Source of the DNA: CAYZBF01 sp964476585
Lineage (GTDB): Bacteria; Hydrothermota; UBA3072
DNA length: 42,609 nt
Assembly: GCA_964476585.1 (NCBI GenBank)
Contig: CAYZBF010000017.1
Location: 1 to 42,609, forward strand
Reading direction: 5' to 3'
The notes below the pieces were generated by a model that was given only the letters and a program-made list of their open reading frames with translations, did no database searches and was not told the DNA's origin. Both the position numbers and the translations under genes were made by a program. Positions 24,660-33,454 of this stretch are shown piece after piece; position 1 is the first letter of the stretch; each line of letters begins with the position of its first letter.

Positions 24660-26100
24660 TCTTACTCCATCTCCTCACTACATCCAATACTGTGCCTTTA
24701 AAAGTCCTCTTCTTTGAAAGATATCGCAGAATAGCCTCGTAAACCCCCCTTCCTCCTTGATAACTGAACTCATTGAGAGAAGTATTATGCCATAATAGTA
24801 CAAATACTCCTCGATATTTCCTTACCGTATCAATTAGATATATGTTTCTCCGAAGTACTTGCTCCGGAGAGAGACCCTGCTTACCGAAAAAGGTATAATC
24901 CATAGAAGTAACAGGTAACTCCCAAATATCAAGAACCTTATTCTTAAGTATATCAAAGGGACGATAGGGAAAGCAAATACCACATCTAAATCCCTCATGT
25001 GAAACGAAGGTTAATGAAGTATCATACTTAAAGCCAGCCTCTACTCTGACTCTCCAGCTCTGAGGGGTTTTCCAGCGAAGGTAGTGTTGCCTCACTCCAT
25101 TAACTTGTTCACCAAGAACCTTTTCTAGAATACCCTTCTCTTCCTTAAGCATTACAGGATCCTGAAATGTATTAAAGCTTGAATGGAGTCCCACTTCAAA
25201 TCCCCTTGCGCTAATCTTCTTTATCAATTTAATGACTTGAGGATTCTTCATTTGATAGAAATTTTCGTACTCAGTCTTCCCCCCACTTATAAAGTAATAG
25301 GAGGAGTTAAATCCATATTTCTCTGATAGATCCATTAGATAATCAAACTTATAGTAAGGATCAGCCCTTAGTTTGGCTTCAAGATAATGTCTGGTAAGAG
25401 AAAGGGATTCTGCCTTCTTTCCATTAATTAATCCGGAAAATATTCTACGCAAAGGAGGAATTAAACTAAATTTTTTTAATTTATCCACATCATGGGTAAT
25501 GCATATTGCAAAATCCATACCGTTCCAGAATCTTTTTCTTCTAATTCCGGGAACCATTCTTTTCAACCAGATATATAAAAGTTCAATATATGCGTTCACT
25601 ACCGGAACCCCCAGAAAATCCTGCCTATAAGCCAGACTGGCATTTGCAGGGAAACGCTGATACTCATCTTCTGCAGGATTAACAACCTCTTCGTACCTGG
25701 TTATCATAAAAAAAGATGAAGCTAATATATCAATATTTGTTTCAACGTAGCTAACCTTATCTTTTCTATAGCTTACAATCCATTCATTTATCTTTCCCTC
25801 ACCTTTATAAATAATAGGAATATCTTCAAACCAGCTTATTGGGGTTTTTGGCATCGATTCTGGCTTTAGATAATCTTGGCCAAAAAGATAGGATTCATAG
25901 ATGTGAATATGATTAGTGCAGGAAACCCCAGGCTTTCTTTTACCGTAGGATATCAAGGGGGTTTGTTCCGATATTTCTGATGTATTAAGCTCCCCATAAT
26001 TTAAAAACTTCCATTCTACCTCAAATGTTGAAAGCATGAGATTAAATATATATTCGATTGGGATACTGAACCTCCTATTTTCGTATGCAACGTATAGCAT
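24619..26100 (-). CDS. Polysaccharide deacetylase (NodB-fold) family protein
   Basis: A 493-residue protein from the start chosen. The N-terminal 190 residues are an uncharacterised domain often fused to this catalytic module. AICITHDVDKLKKFSL (about residue 200) carries the Asp-Asp metal site in its H-D-V-D form; EVGLHSSFNTFQD has the paired-His region (second His replaced), VRQHYLRWKTPQSW and VLLWHNTSLNE complete the barrel. It probably removes acetyl groups from polysaccharide, although many HDVD members are untested. The frame is open to 26214, but that would overlap the upstream gene by 113 bases. The ATG at 26100 sits one base after that gene's stop and gives the usual MLYVAYENRRFS start. 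Confidence 0.8.
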   Translation of the reverse strand: MLYVAYENRRFSIPIEYIFNLMLSTFEVEWKFLNYGELNTSEISEQTPLISYGKRKPGVSCTNHIHIYESYLFGQDYLKPESMPKTPISWFEDIPIIYKGEGKINEWIVSYRKDKVSYVETNIDILASSFFMITRYEEVVNPAEDEYQRFPANASLAYRQDFLGVPVVNAYIELLYIWLKRMVPGIRRKRFWNGMDFAICITHDVDKLKKFSLIPPLRRIFSGLINGKKAESLSLTRHYLEAKLRADPYYKFDYLMDLSEKYGFNSSYYFISGGKTEYENFYQMKNPQVIKLIKKISARGFEVGLHSSFNTFQDPVMLKEEKGILEKVLGEQVNGVRQHYLRWKTPQSWRVRVEAGFKYDTSLTFVSHEGFRCGICFPYRPFDILKNKVLDIWELPVTSMDYTFFGKQGLSPEQVLRRNIYLIDTVRKYRGVFVLLWHNTSLNEFSYQGGRGVYEAILRYLSKKRTFKGTVLDVVRRWSKNESERGPGDKKEE

Positions 26101-26101
26101 C

Positions 26102-27109
26102 TTAGCCGGTGAAAAACTTTTTCCGTGCTGTTTTAAAAAGTTTTCTGGAACCCATAAAAAACTTTGCTTTCCTGTTCTGCCAGGTAACTGTATAATAGGG
26201 AGTGAGAATGCCACCGAATTTACGAAAGAATTTCTCTACCGCGGGAATCATCGAACCTTCAAAATCAAATTGTTTTAATCCCAGCTTCTCTCTGGTAAAC
26301 TTAATCGCTTCCCATAGAGCAAACACATGTGCACCATGATGGGATTTTTCATAATCATATCCGCCAAGTATGTAGTAGCTCCTTTTATTATCCCACACTA
26401 AATAAACTCCAGCTATAGCTTCACCATCTCTATTCCTCGCCAGGAACAAATTATATCTATCGCACTTGGTGAAAAATCTGTTGAACTGAAAGACCGTTGA
26501 TTCAAAATCAATATTTTTTCCCTGCCTTTCGAAACTTTTCTGTTGTAAAGAGAAAAATTCATTGAAGGATCCACCATTTTCTATGCAAATTCCTTTACCA
26601 ACTGCACATTTCACATTATTCCTCCTCTCGGGAGACATATTATTCCATGCACTTTCCACATCTTCGATATGTAAAATATAGGTATATCTTACATCGCTCA
26701 AAAATCCCTGCCATACAAATGCCTGTAAATCAGTTACATATGGTGTGAATTTTATATATATATCATCAAAATCTTCCTTTATTCTTTTAGCAAAAATACT
26801 ACTTATATTTTTCTCATTGGATATCCTTCTAACGTACTTTGATTTGATTTCTTTGAATACTATACCAAGATAGGGTGTTAAGGGTGGATGGAATATACTT
26901 TTTATTCCGGGCGATAATCTCCTATATACTAATGGTATTCCGGCAAATAACTGTCCTCCCTTAAAATATCCGTAGATTCCGAACTCTACACCTGAGGCTT
27001 CAAGCCAGCAGGATTTCTGGAAGATAGTTCCCTGCTGAGAGTCTTCTACTAATCTATCCCATGCATCATATTCTGAGGGTTTTAAATTACGAATTTCAAA
27101 CGCTGACAC
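26102..27109 (-). CDS. FemAB-like GNAT acyltransferase
   Basis: A 335-residue protein with a double GNAT fold. GTIFQKSCWLEASG near residue 28 and the later LFLARNRDGEAIAGVYLVWD, SYYILGGYDYEKSHHGAHVF, ALWEAIKFTREKLGLKQFDF and EGSMIPAVEKFFRKFGG are hallmarks of FemAB/BioF2-type enzymes. Relatives add aminoacyl or acyl groups to peptidoglycan or to exopolysaccharide sugars; given the neighbours, decoration of the polymer is the likelier role here. Translation starts at GTG (27109), six bases after AGGAG, with the preceding gene's stop one base before it. It lies second in the methyltransferase-FemAB-deacetylase-GT4 operon. Confidence 0.82.
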   Translation of the reverse strand: MSAFEIRNLKPSEYDAWDRLVEDSQQGTIFQKSCWLEASGVEFGIYGYFKGGQLFAGIPLVYRRLSPGIKSIFHPPLTPYLGIVFKEIKSKYVRRISNEKNISSIFAKRIKEDFDDIYIKFTPYVTDLQAFVWQGFLSDVRYTYILHIEDVESAWNNMSPERRNNVKCAVGKGICIENGGSFNEFFSLQQKSFERQGKNIDFESTVFQFNRFFTKCDRYNLFLARNRDGEAIAGVYLVWDNKRSYYILGGYDYEKSHHGAHVFALWEAIKFTREKLGLKQFDFEGSMIPAVEKFFRKFGGILTPYYTVTWQNRKAKFFMGSRKLFKTARKKFFTG

Positions 27110-27110
27110 A

Positions 27111-27815
27111 TCATTCTCCTTTCTTTGTATTTATGATCAATGCATCAAATCTATAATGAGAGTGAGGAAGATTTTCATCCTCTTTTAAGATCTTGCAACT
27201 TAGACCTAACTCATTGCATATCCTTATTATTTTATTAGGATGCCACCACCATCCGAGTTTATCCTCTCCTTCTTTGCCCTTCAGTCTTCGCTTTACCATT
27301 CCTACTATGTAACGACTCATTTTTCGGTATGTATCATAGTAGTTGCCAATTCTTCTTTTATCCGGGACATCACCAATTAAAATATTCCCATCTGGTTTTG
27401 TCACCTGTGAAAGTAACTCTATAACTTCTTTCCCGTTTTCATAATTGAAATATTGGAAAGCAGAATAAAGATAACTTTTGTCGAAGAAGTTTACACTGAA
27501 CAATCTGCCCATATCACGTGCATCAGCCAAGTAATAACGTATATTTTTGGCGCTTTTTTTCTTTTTAGCAGTGTTTATCAGCATTTCTGAAAAATCCACA
27601 CCATAAACTTTAGCACATTTTTCAGCGATCTTTTTCGTGATCAACCCGTTCCCGCAACAGACATCCAAGATAATGTTAGTTTCCTCAATCTCAAGTTTAG
27701 AGCTAATATCATCAGCAATTTCTTCAAAATTCATCGGTCTTTGTCGTCCTACTTGTTCTTTCAAAGAATCGTTTTGGGGGGAAACCCATTTACCAATATA
27801 TTTATCTTCATACAT
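27111..27815 (-). CDS. SAM-dependent methyltransferase, class I
   Basis: A 234-residue methyltransferase. IILDVCCGNGLITKKIAEKC (near residue 47) is motif I, with Cys-Cys in place of the usual Gly-Cys; VYGVDFSEMLI is motif II; RYYLADARDMGRLF and FDKSYLYSAFQYFN complete the fold. The N-terminal DKYIGKWVSPQND and the DVPDKRRIGNYYD segment are seen in polysaccharide-cluster members. It is the first gene of a four-gene minus-strand operon. No good ribosome site precedes the ATG at 27815. The acceptor is unknown. Confidence 0.85.
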   Translation of the reverse strand: MYEDKYIGKWVSPQNDSLKEQVGRQRPMNFEEIADDISSKLEIEETNIILDVCCGNGLITKKIAEKCAKVYGVDFSEMLINTAKKKKSAKNIRYYLADARDMGRLFSVNFFDKSYLYSAFQYFNYENGKEVIELLSQVTKPDGNILIGDVPDKRRIGNYYDTYRKMSRYIVGMVKRRLKGKEGEDKLGWWWHPNKIIRICNELGLSCKILKEDENLPHSHYRFDALIINTKKGE

Positions 27816-28262
27816 TTGTTAACTCATCACTCATTTAAATTAAAAAATCCAATATATACCAATCTATTTCATTTATCATCTAAGCACCTATTACTTTTCA
27901 AGATACCCATTGGGTTTCCCCAAACAATCTTTTACTATCTTTCTGATTGTTTCCTCAAAGAAGGAACCTTATTTTTGAATCATAGAATAAAAACAAAGAA
28001 ATGTCAATAATAATAAAATAGGAAGATTTGTGATTTTTTGATGAAGATTTTCGCAGGGACTTCTTGGCCTGGAAGGCCTTTCAGAATGTATAATCCTTGT
28101 AATAGTCTGTTTTGCCTTTCATGATGTTATTTTAATACAATGGCAGGCATGGTTATAAGTTACTAAAAATAATAGTGAAGAATGATGGAACTCCAATTAA
28201 TCTTTGCTCTTGTCAAAAAGGGGATTCAAGATTATAATTCATATAATTAGAGAGATTCAAAT
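27816..28262. other. Intergenic region upstream of the methyltransferase operon
   Basis: About 450 bases with no gene I can support. A small palindrome GGCCTGGAAGGCC lies near 28068. A promoter for the minus-strand operon should be here, but I saw no strong match. Confidence 0.4.
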
Positions 28263-28486
28263 AGGGTAAAGGAAATTATTGACTCTCAGAGGAAGTAGAT
28301 GACTAACCTGAATATAGGTCTATAAAAGTACTCAATTACAGTGACACAGATGGAATGCCAGACAGCTGGGAAAATAAATATGGATTAAGTGCAAATGATG
28401 CACGAGATAATATTCTGGATAAAGATGGTGATGGATACTCCAATATAGAAGAATATCTACACGCTACTAATCCATCATTAAAATAA
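28263..28486 (+). pseudogene. Pectate lyase-like gene, 3'-end remnant
   Basis: On the plus strand, VKEIIDSQ (compare GQIIDSQ in the intact lyases) is followed by stop codons and a frame change, then by a clean frame from 28340: SDTDGMPDSWENKYGLSAND, then DKDGDGYSNIEEYLHATNP and TAA at 28484-28486. The intact copies have DTDMDGMPDDWEEAHNLDPE and SPRGYTNIEIYINSL in the same place. This is therefore the Ca-binding tail of a third, different lyase or similar hydrolase. It is oriented opposite to the two complete copies and lies 52 bases from the 3' end of wzc. Confidence 0.75.
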
Positions 28487-28538
28487 GTGCGCTAATTAAA
28501 TAAAATTCTCTATTCAGATTCTGATATTAAAGTAAGGA

Positions 28539-30638
28539 TTAAATCACTTTTTTCTTGTACTTATCCTCATAATAACCGTAGTATATAGATTCAACTCCTA
28601 GAGGAACTTTATTTATTACAAATCCCAGTGTACTTATATTAAGATGCGTAAGCTGAGTAATAGTCTGTGATATCATCTCTCTTGTTGTCTCTCCATATGC
28701 TACTACCAGAAGTGTTTTATCAACCATACTACCCAGTATGAAACCGTCACTTACCATTAAAAGAGGTGGAGAATCAAAAATGACAATATCATAATCCCTT
28801 TCCCACTCATCAATCAATTCCCTAATTCTATCCGAATCAAGCAACTCTGATGGATTTTCGGGTAATGTTCCTGATGGTAGTACATCAATGAAAAAAGTTG
28901 CATCACTATTGTGGAAAGTTATAATTTCAACATTATCATCACCATTAAGTAATTCTGATACACCTTTTCCTCCCGAAATTTTAAGGTAATCTTCGATTAC
29001 AGGTCTTCTGAGGTCTGTATCAACCAGAAGTACCTTATCTCCGGAAGAAGCAAATGAAATAGCCAGATTTGTTGCAATTATTGATTTACCACTACCCACA
29101 TTAGGGCCACTTACAAGAAGTGAAGAAGGTGGTCTATCGACTTTGGAGAGCTTTATGTTTGTCCGAAGTCTCCTAATGGCTTCCATAATAGGAATACTAT
29201 TTTCGTTCTCAGAAATCAACGGTATTGAAGCAAGTTTTGGTAAATTGCTCAATCTAATAACTTCCTCTGAATCTCGAATTGCAGAGTCCATATAATCGGC
29301 AACAAAACCTGCCCCGATTCCAGCAAAGACACCAATAAATAGAATTATAATACAGTTTTTAAGTTTGGATGAGATGTTTGGTTTACTTGGTGTCTTAGCA
29401 AGATGAATTATGTTAATATTGCCCAGCTCACTTGCCTCCTCAATCTGTGATTGCTGCATCTTCTCCATTAATATCAAATACAACTTTTCATTTGCAGTTT
29501 TCCCCCTTTCCAATCTTGCCAGCTGTAAATTTCTCGTTGGTATTCCTTTCAATTTACCCTGATACGCTGATAAAACTTCCTCTATGGCATCTTCTTTTGT
29601 CTTTGCCACTGTATAATTTATCTCTAGAGTGAGTGATCTCTGAAGTAAATCTTTCACATCGTCAAGAGGATCCACCACACCTCCCTCTAGAAGTACATCC
29701 CTGAACATTTCACTCATCTGACTTCTTATTTTATTTATTGAATTTTCTATACTCTTAATCTTCTCCTCATTCACATCGTATCCTCGTATCATCAAATCAG
29801 CCCTTTCCCCCTCTAAACCCGCCAGCTGTGCTTTAAGATTGTTGAAGATCTGAAAGGAAATTTCTGAAGCTTCTGAGAGTAATGCCTGTTGACGTTCAGT
29901 TAACATGGACTTTACTGACTCTAGTTCCCGCCGCATGGTCTGCGCTTCCAGCATAGCCCTTCTATATTCAGTCTCTATTCCTCCCATCTGTGTAACAAAA
30001 TTCCTTACCTCTTCGGATACTCCAATAATTCTGTGCCTTTCCTCAAAAGATTTTAATCTTTCCTCTGCTTCCTTCAAATCCTTCTTTACCTTCTCAAGTT
30101 GACTCTCAATAAATCTACGTGTGGAAAGAGCCTCTCCCTTGCTTATCTCAGTATTGAAATCCTTATATGCAATTGCCAGTTTATTTGCGATAAGTGAACT
30201 TCTATATGGATTAGTCTCAGTAACCCCAATTTTTATAATTCTCGATTCTCCCTCTACACCTATATTTATTCTTCCACTATTAATACCAGACTTGATTCTT
30301 GAAAAAACCTGAGGGGTGCTATCAAATTTCATTTTCTCGAGTTCCTCTGGGCTGAAATCATATGCTGCTTTCTGAATCACTGGTTCAGTCTTAATAAGTT
30401 GTAGGTGATTGGTAATCTCCTCTGCCATGGTAATACGAGGATATCCATCTGCGAATAAAGACTCAAGTCTTCCGACCATAAATGATGAAGAAGAAGTATA
30501 AAGTGGAGGTGAAAATAAGAGATAAATAGGGCTTAAGATGATTGCACCCCCGATTACTCCCAGAACTATCCACAACCTTCTTCTAATAATCTTTATATAG
30601 TGCTTTAGATCACCTTCTTTATTTAACTCCATTTCCAT
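28539..30638 (-). CDS. wzc: Wzc-type polysaccharide co-polymerase and tyrosine autokinase
   Basis: A 699-residue inner-membrane protein that controls chain length and export. Residues 11-45 hold the Wzz N-terminus and first membrane helix; a long periplasmic coiled-coil region (about 165-400) ends at the second helix (428-447). The cytoplasmic BY-kinase has Walker A GPNVGSGKS (511-519), Walker A' VLLVDTDLRRP (537-547), Walker B DIVIFDSPP (617-625), and a C-terminal tyrosine cluster (Tyr 686, 687, 689, 690, 694). AAGGAG precedes the ATG. It is divergent from the wzx-wzy operon, with which it should act. Confidence 0.95.
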   Translation of the reverse strand: MEMELNKEGDLKHYIKIIRRRLWIVLGVIGGAIILSPIYLLFSPPLYTSSSSFMVGRLESLFADGYPRITMAEEITNHLQLIKTEPVIQKAAYDFSPEELEKMKFDSTPQVFSRIKSGINSGRINIGVEGESRIIKIGVTETNPYRSSLIANKLAIAYKDFNTEISKGEALSTRRFIESQLEKVKKDLKEAEERLKSFEERHRIIGVSEEVRNFVTQMGGIETEYRRAMLEAQTMRRELESVKSMLTERQQALLSEASEISFQIFNNLKAQLAGLEGERADLMIRGYDVNEEKIKSIENSINKIRSQMSEMFRDVLLEGGVVDPLDDVKDLLQRSLTLEINYTVAKTKEDAIEEVLSAYQGKLKGIPTRNLQLARLERGKTANEKLYLILMEKMQQSQIEEASELGNINIIHLAKTPSKPNISSKLKNCIIILFIGVFAGIGAGFVADYMDSAIRDSEEVIRLSNLPKLASIPLISENENSIPIMEAIRRLRTNIKLSKVDRPPSSLLVSGPNVGSGKSIIATNLAISFASSGDKVLLVDTDLRRPVIEDYLKISGGKGVSELLNGDDNVEIITFHNSDATFFIDVLPSGTLPENPSELLDSDRIRELIDEWERDYDIVIFDSPPLLMVSDGFILGSMVDKTLLVVAYGETTREMISQTITQLTHLNISTLGFVINKVPLGVESIYYGYYEDKYKKKVI

Positions 30639-30783
30639 CTTTACACTCCTTTTAAAAGTATTCTCGTAATAGAATCTATTTCGGTTTTATAACTTAATTA
30701 AAAATATATTAAATTCAATAGTTAATTTTAAAAAATTTAACAATTTTTTCTCCCCTAGGATATGAATACCACTCATAACAATC

Positions 30784-30811
30784 TTGACAAAATTCTAATG
30801 CACCTTATACT
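30784..30811 (+). promoter_or_regulatory. Promoter of the right-hand wzx-wzy operon
   Basis: TTGACA (30784-30789), 16 bases, TATACT (30806-30811). Transcription would start near 30818, leaving a leader of about 115 bases before the ATG at 30933. The rest of the 294-base divergent region is AT-rich; I could not place a wzc promoter. Confidence 0.6.
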
Positions 30812-30932
30812 CAAAAAAATGCGAGTAAACAGAACTATCAATGAGCTTCAAGATATTGAAAAGAGGAATTGGAATTATAGGGAAAGATTCTACATTATTT
30901 CTATCTCCTATCTGAAAAAATAATTCCCAGAT

Positions 30933-32399
30933 ATGGAATCAATACGCAAACGCTTAATTAGAGGCTCGGGTATCTATGCATTTGGTAAAATACTTCCAAA
31001 AGCGATTCGTTTTTTACTTATTCCTCTATATACAAGATTCTTAACCACAAGTGATTATGGAATTGTAGCAGTTGTAAGCATCATAACAAATATGATGATT
31101 ATAATTCTGCCGATGGGATTGCCTGCTGCTGTTACCCGTCACTATTTTGACTATACTAAAGATTCGAAAGAATTCAGAGACTACCTAGGTTCTGTCCTAA
31201 TTTTTTTCTTATTGGTGGGTTTTTCAGTTGTACTCGGGCTTACATTTTTTGGAAAACCTATCTTTGAAAACTTATTTTCCAAAGTCCCTTTCTCTCCTTA
31301 CATAAAGCTTGCCCTCTGGACATCCCTGTTTATCTCAATAGGAACTATCCCTTTGAATTTATACTGGGTCAAAGAACAGGCAGTTAAGTATATTAGCTTT
31401 AGATTAGTCAGTTTTCTGCTTACTACAGGTCTTATTATTTATTTCGTTGTGGTATTAAGAGAAGGAGCGCTGGGTAAAATAAAAGGCGCATTCTATGCAA
31501 GTCTTATTTTCTCTGTTATCTATTTAATACTGACCATTCGAAAATCAAATATCACCATATCAAAAGCTAAATTGTTGAGTGCTCTTACCTTCGGATTACC
31601 TCTTGTACCCAATGCTTTATCAACACTAATCTTATCATCTGCAGATAGAATCCTACTTGAGCGAATCAGTACCCTCTCTGAGGTAGGTTTATATAACATT
31701 GGATATCAAATCGGGGGAGTGTTCAACCTAATAATGATCTCCATTATCTATGCCTGGGAGCCAATATATTACACTATAGCCAAAAATGAAGCAGTACACG
31801 AAGCAAAAAGAATCTTTTCCAGAATCGCAACCCTCTATATCGCTTTCGGTTCTATTTTAGCAGCTGGAGTAATACTTTTTTCAAGAGAAATCGTTTGTCT
31901 TATAACAACTGAGCCATTCTATGCATCCTATCGGGTAGTTCCTGTGATAGCTGCTGGATATCTTATTCATGTAATTTACTTTATGAGCATTCGCGCTTTA
32001 TACCTAAAAAAGAAAACCTATATAATAGCTCCTTTAACAGGATTAGCTGCTATTATTAATATTGGGTTAAATATACTATGGATTCCAGAATATGGAATGA
32101 TGGGCGCAGCATATGCAACTTTGATTTCGTTCCTTGTACAGACCATCATAACCCACATCTCTGCACAGAGAATATACAGAATCCCTTATGATCACAGGAA
32201 CTTACTGCGTATAATAGCCTTATCAGGAGGAGTCTTCTTTATGAATCACTTTTTGAACTTTGACAGTATCTGGATTACATTAGTTGTAAAGTCCTGTATT
32301 TTCCTTACTTTTATAGGAACCTTATTTTTATTTAAGATTATATCTTCAAAGGACATAAGCAAAATAAGGGAAGCACTAGGTTTTAAAAGAGGTTATTGA
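30933..32399 (+). CDS. wzx: Wzx-type polysaccharide flippase, second intact copy
   Basis: A 488-residue polytopic protein of the MOP superfamily. It starts MESIRKRLIRGSGIYAFGKI, followed by ALRFLLIPLYTRFLTTSDYG-like residues (here PKAIRFLLIPLYTRFL) near residue 23, the signature of RfbX/Wzx flippases. About 12-14 hydrophobic segments follow, with SSADRILLERISTLSEVGLY near 229 and GLNILWIPEYGMMGAAYATL near 376. It is not closely similar to the 3922-5250 copy, so the two probably serve different repeat units or have different histories. It is the first gene of a plus-strand operon with wzy and glycosyltransferases. No strong ribosome site precedes the ATG. Confidence 0.92.
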   Translation: MESIRKRLIRGSGIYAFGKILPKAIRFLLIPLYTRFLTTSDYGIVAVVSIITNMMIIILPMGLPAAVTRHYFDYTKDSKEFRDYLGSVLIFFLLVGFSVVLGLTFFGKPIFENLFSKVPFSPYIKLALWTSLFISIGTIPLNLYWVKEQAVKYISFRLVSFLLTTGLIIYFVVVLREGALGKIKGAFYASLIFSVIYLILTIRKSNITISKAKLLSALTFGLPLVPNALSTLILSSADRILLERISTLSEVGLYNIGYQIGGVFNLIMISIIYAWEPIYYTIAKNEAVHEAKRIFSRIATLYIAFGSILAAGVILFSREIVCLITTEPFYASYRVVPVIAAGYLIHVIYFMSIRALYLKKKTYIIAPLTGLAAIINIGLNILWIPEYGMMGAAYATLISFLVQTIITHISAQRIYRIPYDHRNLLRIIALSGGVFFMNHFLNFDSIWITLVVKSCIFLTFIGTLFLFKIISSKDISKIREALGFKRGY

Positions 32400-32488
32400 T
32401 AAGTTTTTCATTAGTCACGATGGAGGATTTACAATTATTTATTAAAAGAATACTTGAAAAAAATAAAATTTTGAGTTAGAATACAGAT

Positions 32489-33454
32489 ATGAAAAAACCA
32501 AAAGTAAGTGTCATAATCCCCACTTATAATCGAGCGAAAATGATAGTTTAGGCAATTCAGAGTGTGTTTAACCAGACCTTTCAAGACTTTGAGATTATTG
32601 TAGTGGATGATGCCTCCACGGATAACACTGAAGATGTTGTAAAAAGCTTCGAGGATGAAAGGATAGAATATATTCGACACAAAGAAAACAAGGGTGGGGG
32701 CGCGGCAAGGAACACAGGGATAAAGAAAGCCAGAGGAAAATTCATCGCTTTCCTTGATTCAGATGACTGGTGGTCTTCTACAAAATTAGAGCAACAGATA
32801 TTGATAATACAAAATAGAGACATAGATCTAGGCTTAGTTTATACCGGTTTAAAGTATGTTGATCTTAAGGGAAGAGTAAAAAAAGAAAAAATCCCTCACT
32901 TTAAAGGTAACATCTTGAATGAGCTTCTGATTAAAAATGTGGTGGGTACATCCTCTGCAGCGCTGGTTAAAAAAGATCTATTCAATGAAGTTGGACTCTT
33001 TGACGAAAATCTACCCTCAAGGCAAGACTTAGATTTATGGATTAGAATTGCAAGAAATTATACTTTTGATTATGTGAAAGCTCCGTTAACTTATTTCACT
33101 CTACATAAAAACAGAATTACAAGTGACCTTAAGAAAAAGATAAGAGGGAGAGAACTACTTCTCAATAAGATATATACAAATCTCAAGAAAGATAAAAGGA
33201 AACTTGCAAAATACTATTATGAATTTGGTATACTTTATTTTCAGGCCGGTGATATGAGTTCAGGTCGAAAGTATATGATAAAAGCATTAACTGCATTCCC
33301 TCATTTTAAAACCCTCCTGGCTCTCAGTGTCTCTCTTTTGGGAGATTGGTGGTTTGGGCTAGCTTTGAGATTTAATCGCATTTTAAACGTTATTATACTG
33401 GGGAAAAGCAGTGTACTTAGAAAGAAATTCCACAACTTCCTTAAAGAAAAATGA
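32489..33454 (+). pseudogene. GT2 glycosyltransferase with amber stop at codon 21
   Basis: From the ATG at 32489 the frame reads MKKPKVSVIIPTYNRAKMIV, then TAG (32549-32551), then AIQSVFNQTFQDFEIIVVDD in the same frame and on for a full GT-A protein: ARNTGIKKARGKFIAFLDSD with the D-x-D motif, RQDLDLWIRIA, and a Lys-rich end; 322 codons in all. The expected residue at the stop is usually Lys, Glu or Arg. Re-initiation at the ATG at 32564 would lose the first strand with VSVIIPTYN, which binds the nucleotide, so it should not work. The rest is undamaged and its stop still overlaps the wzy ATG, so the lesion is recent, or a sequence error. Confidence 0.8.

Noticed and set aside
22142..33454. Recoding of TGA or TAG as sense codons
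   Set aside because: Many complete genes here stop with TGA, and others with TAG, in tight overlaps where readthrough would make no sense.
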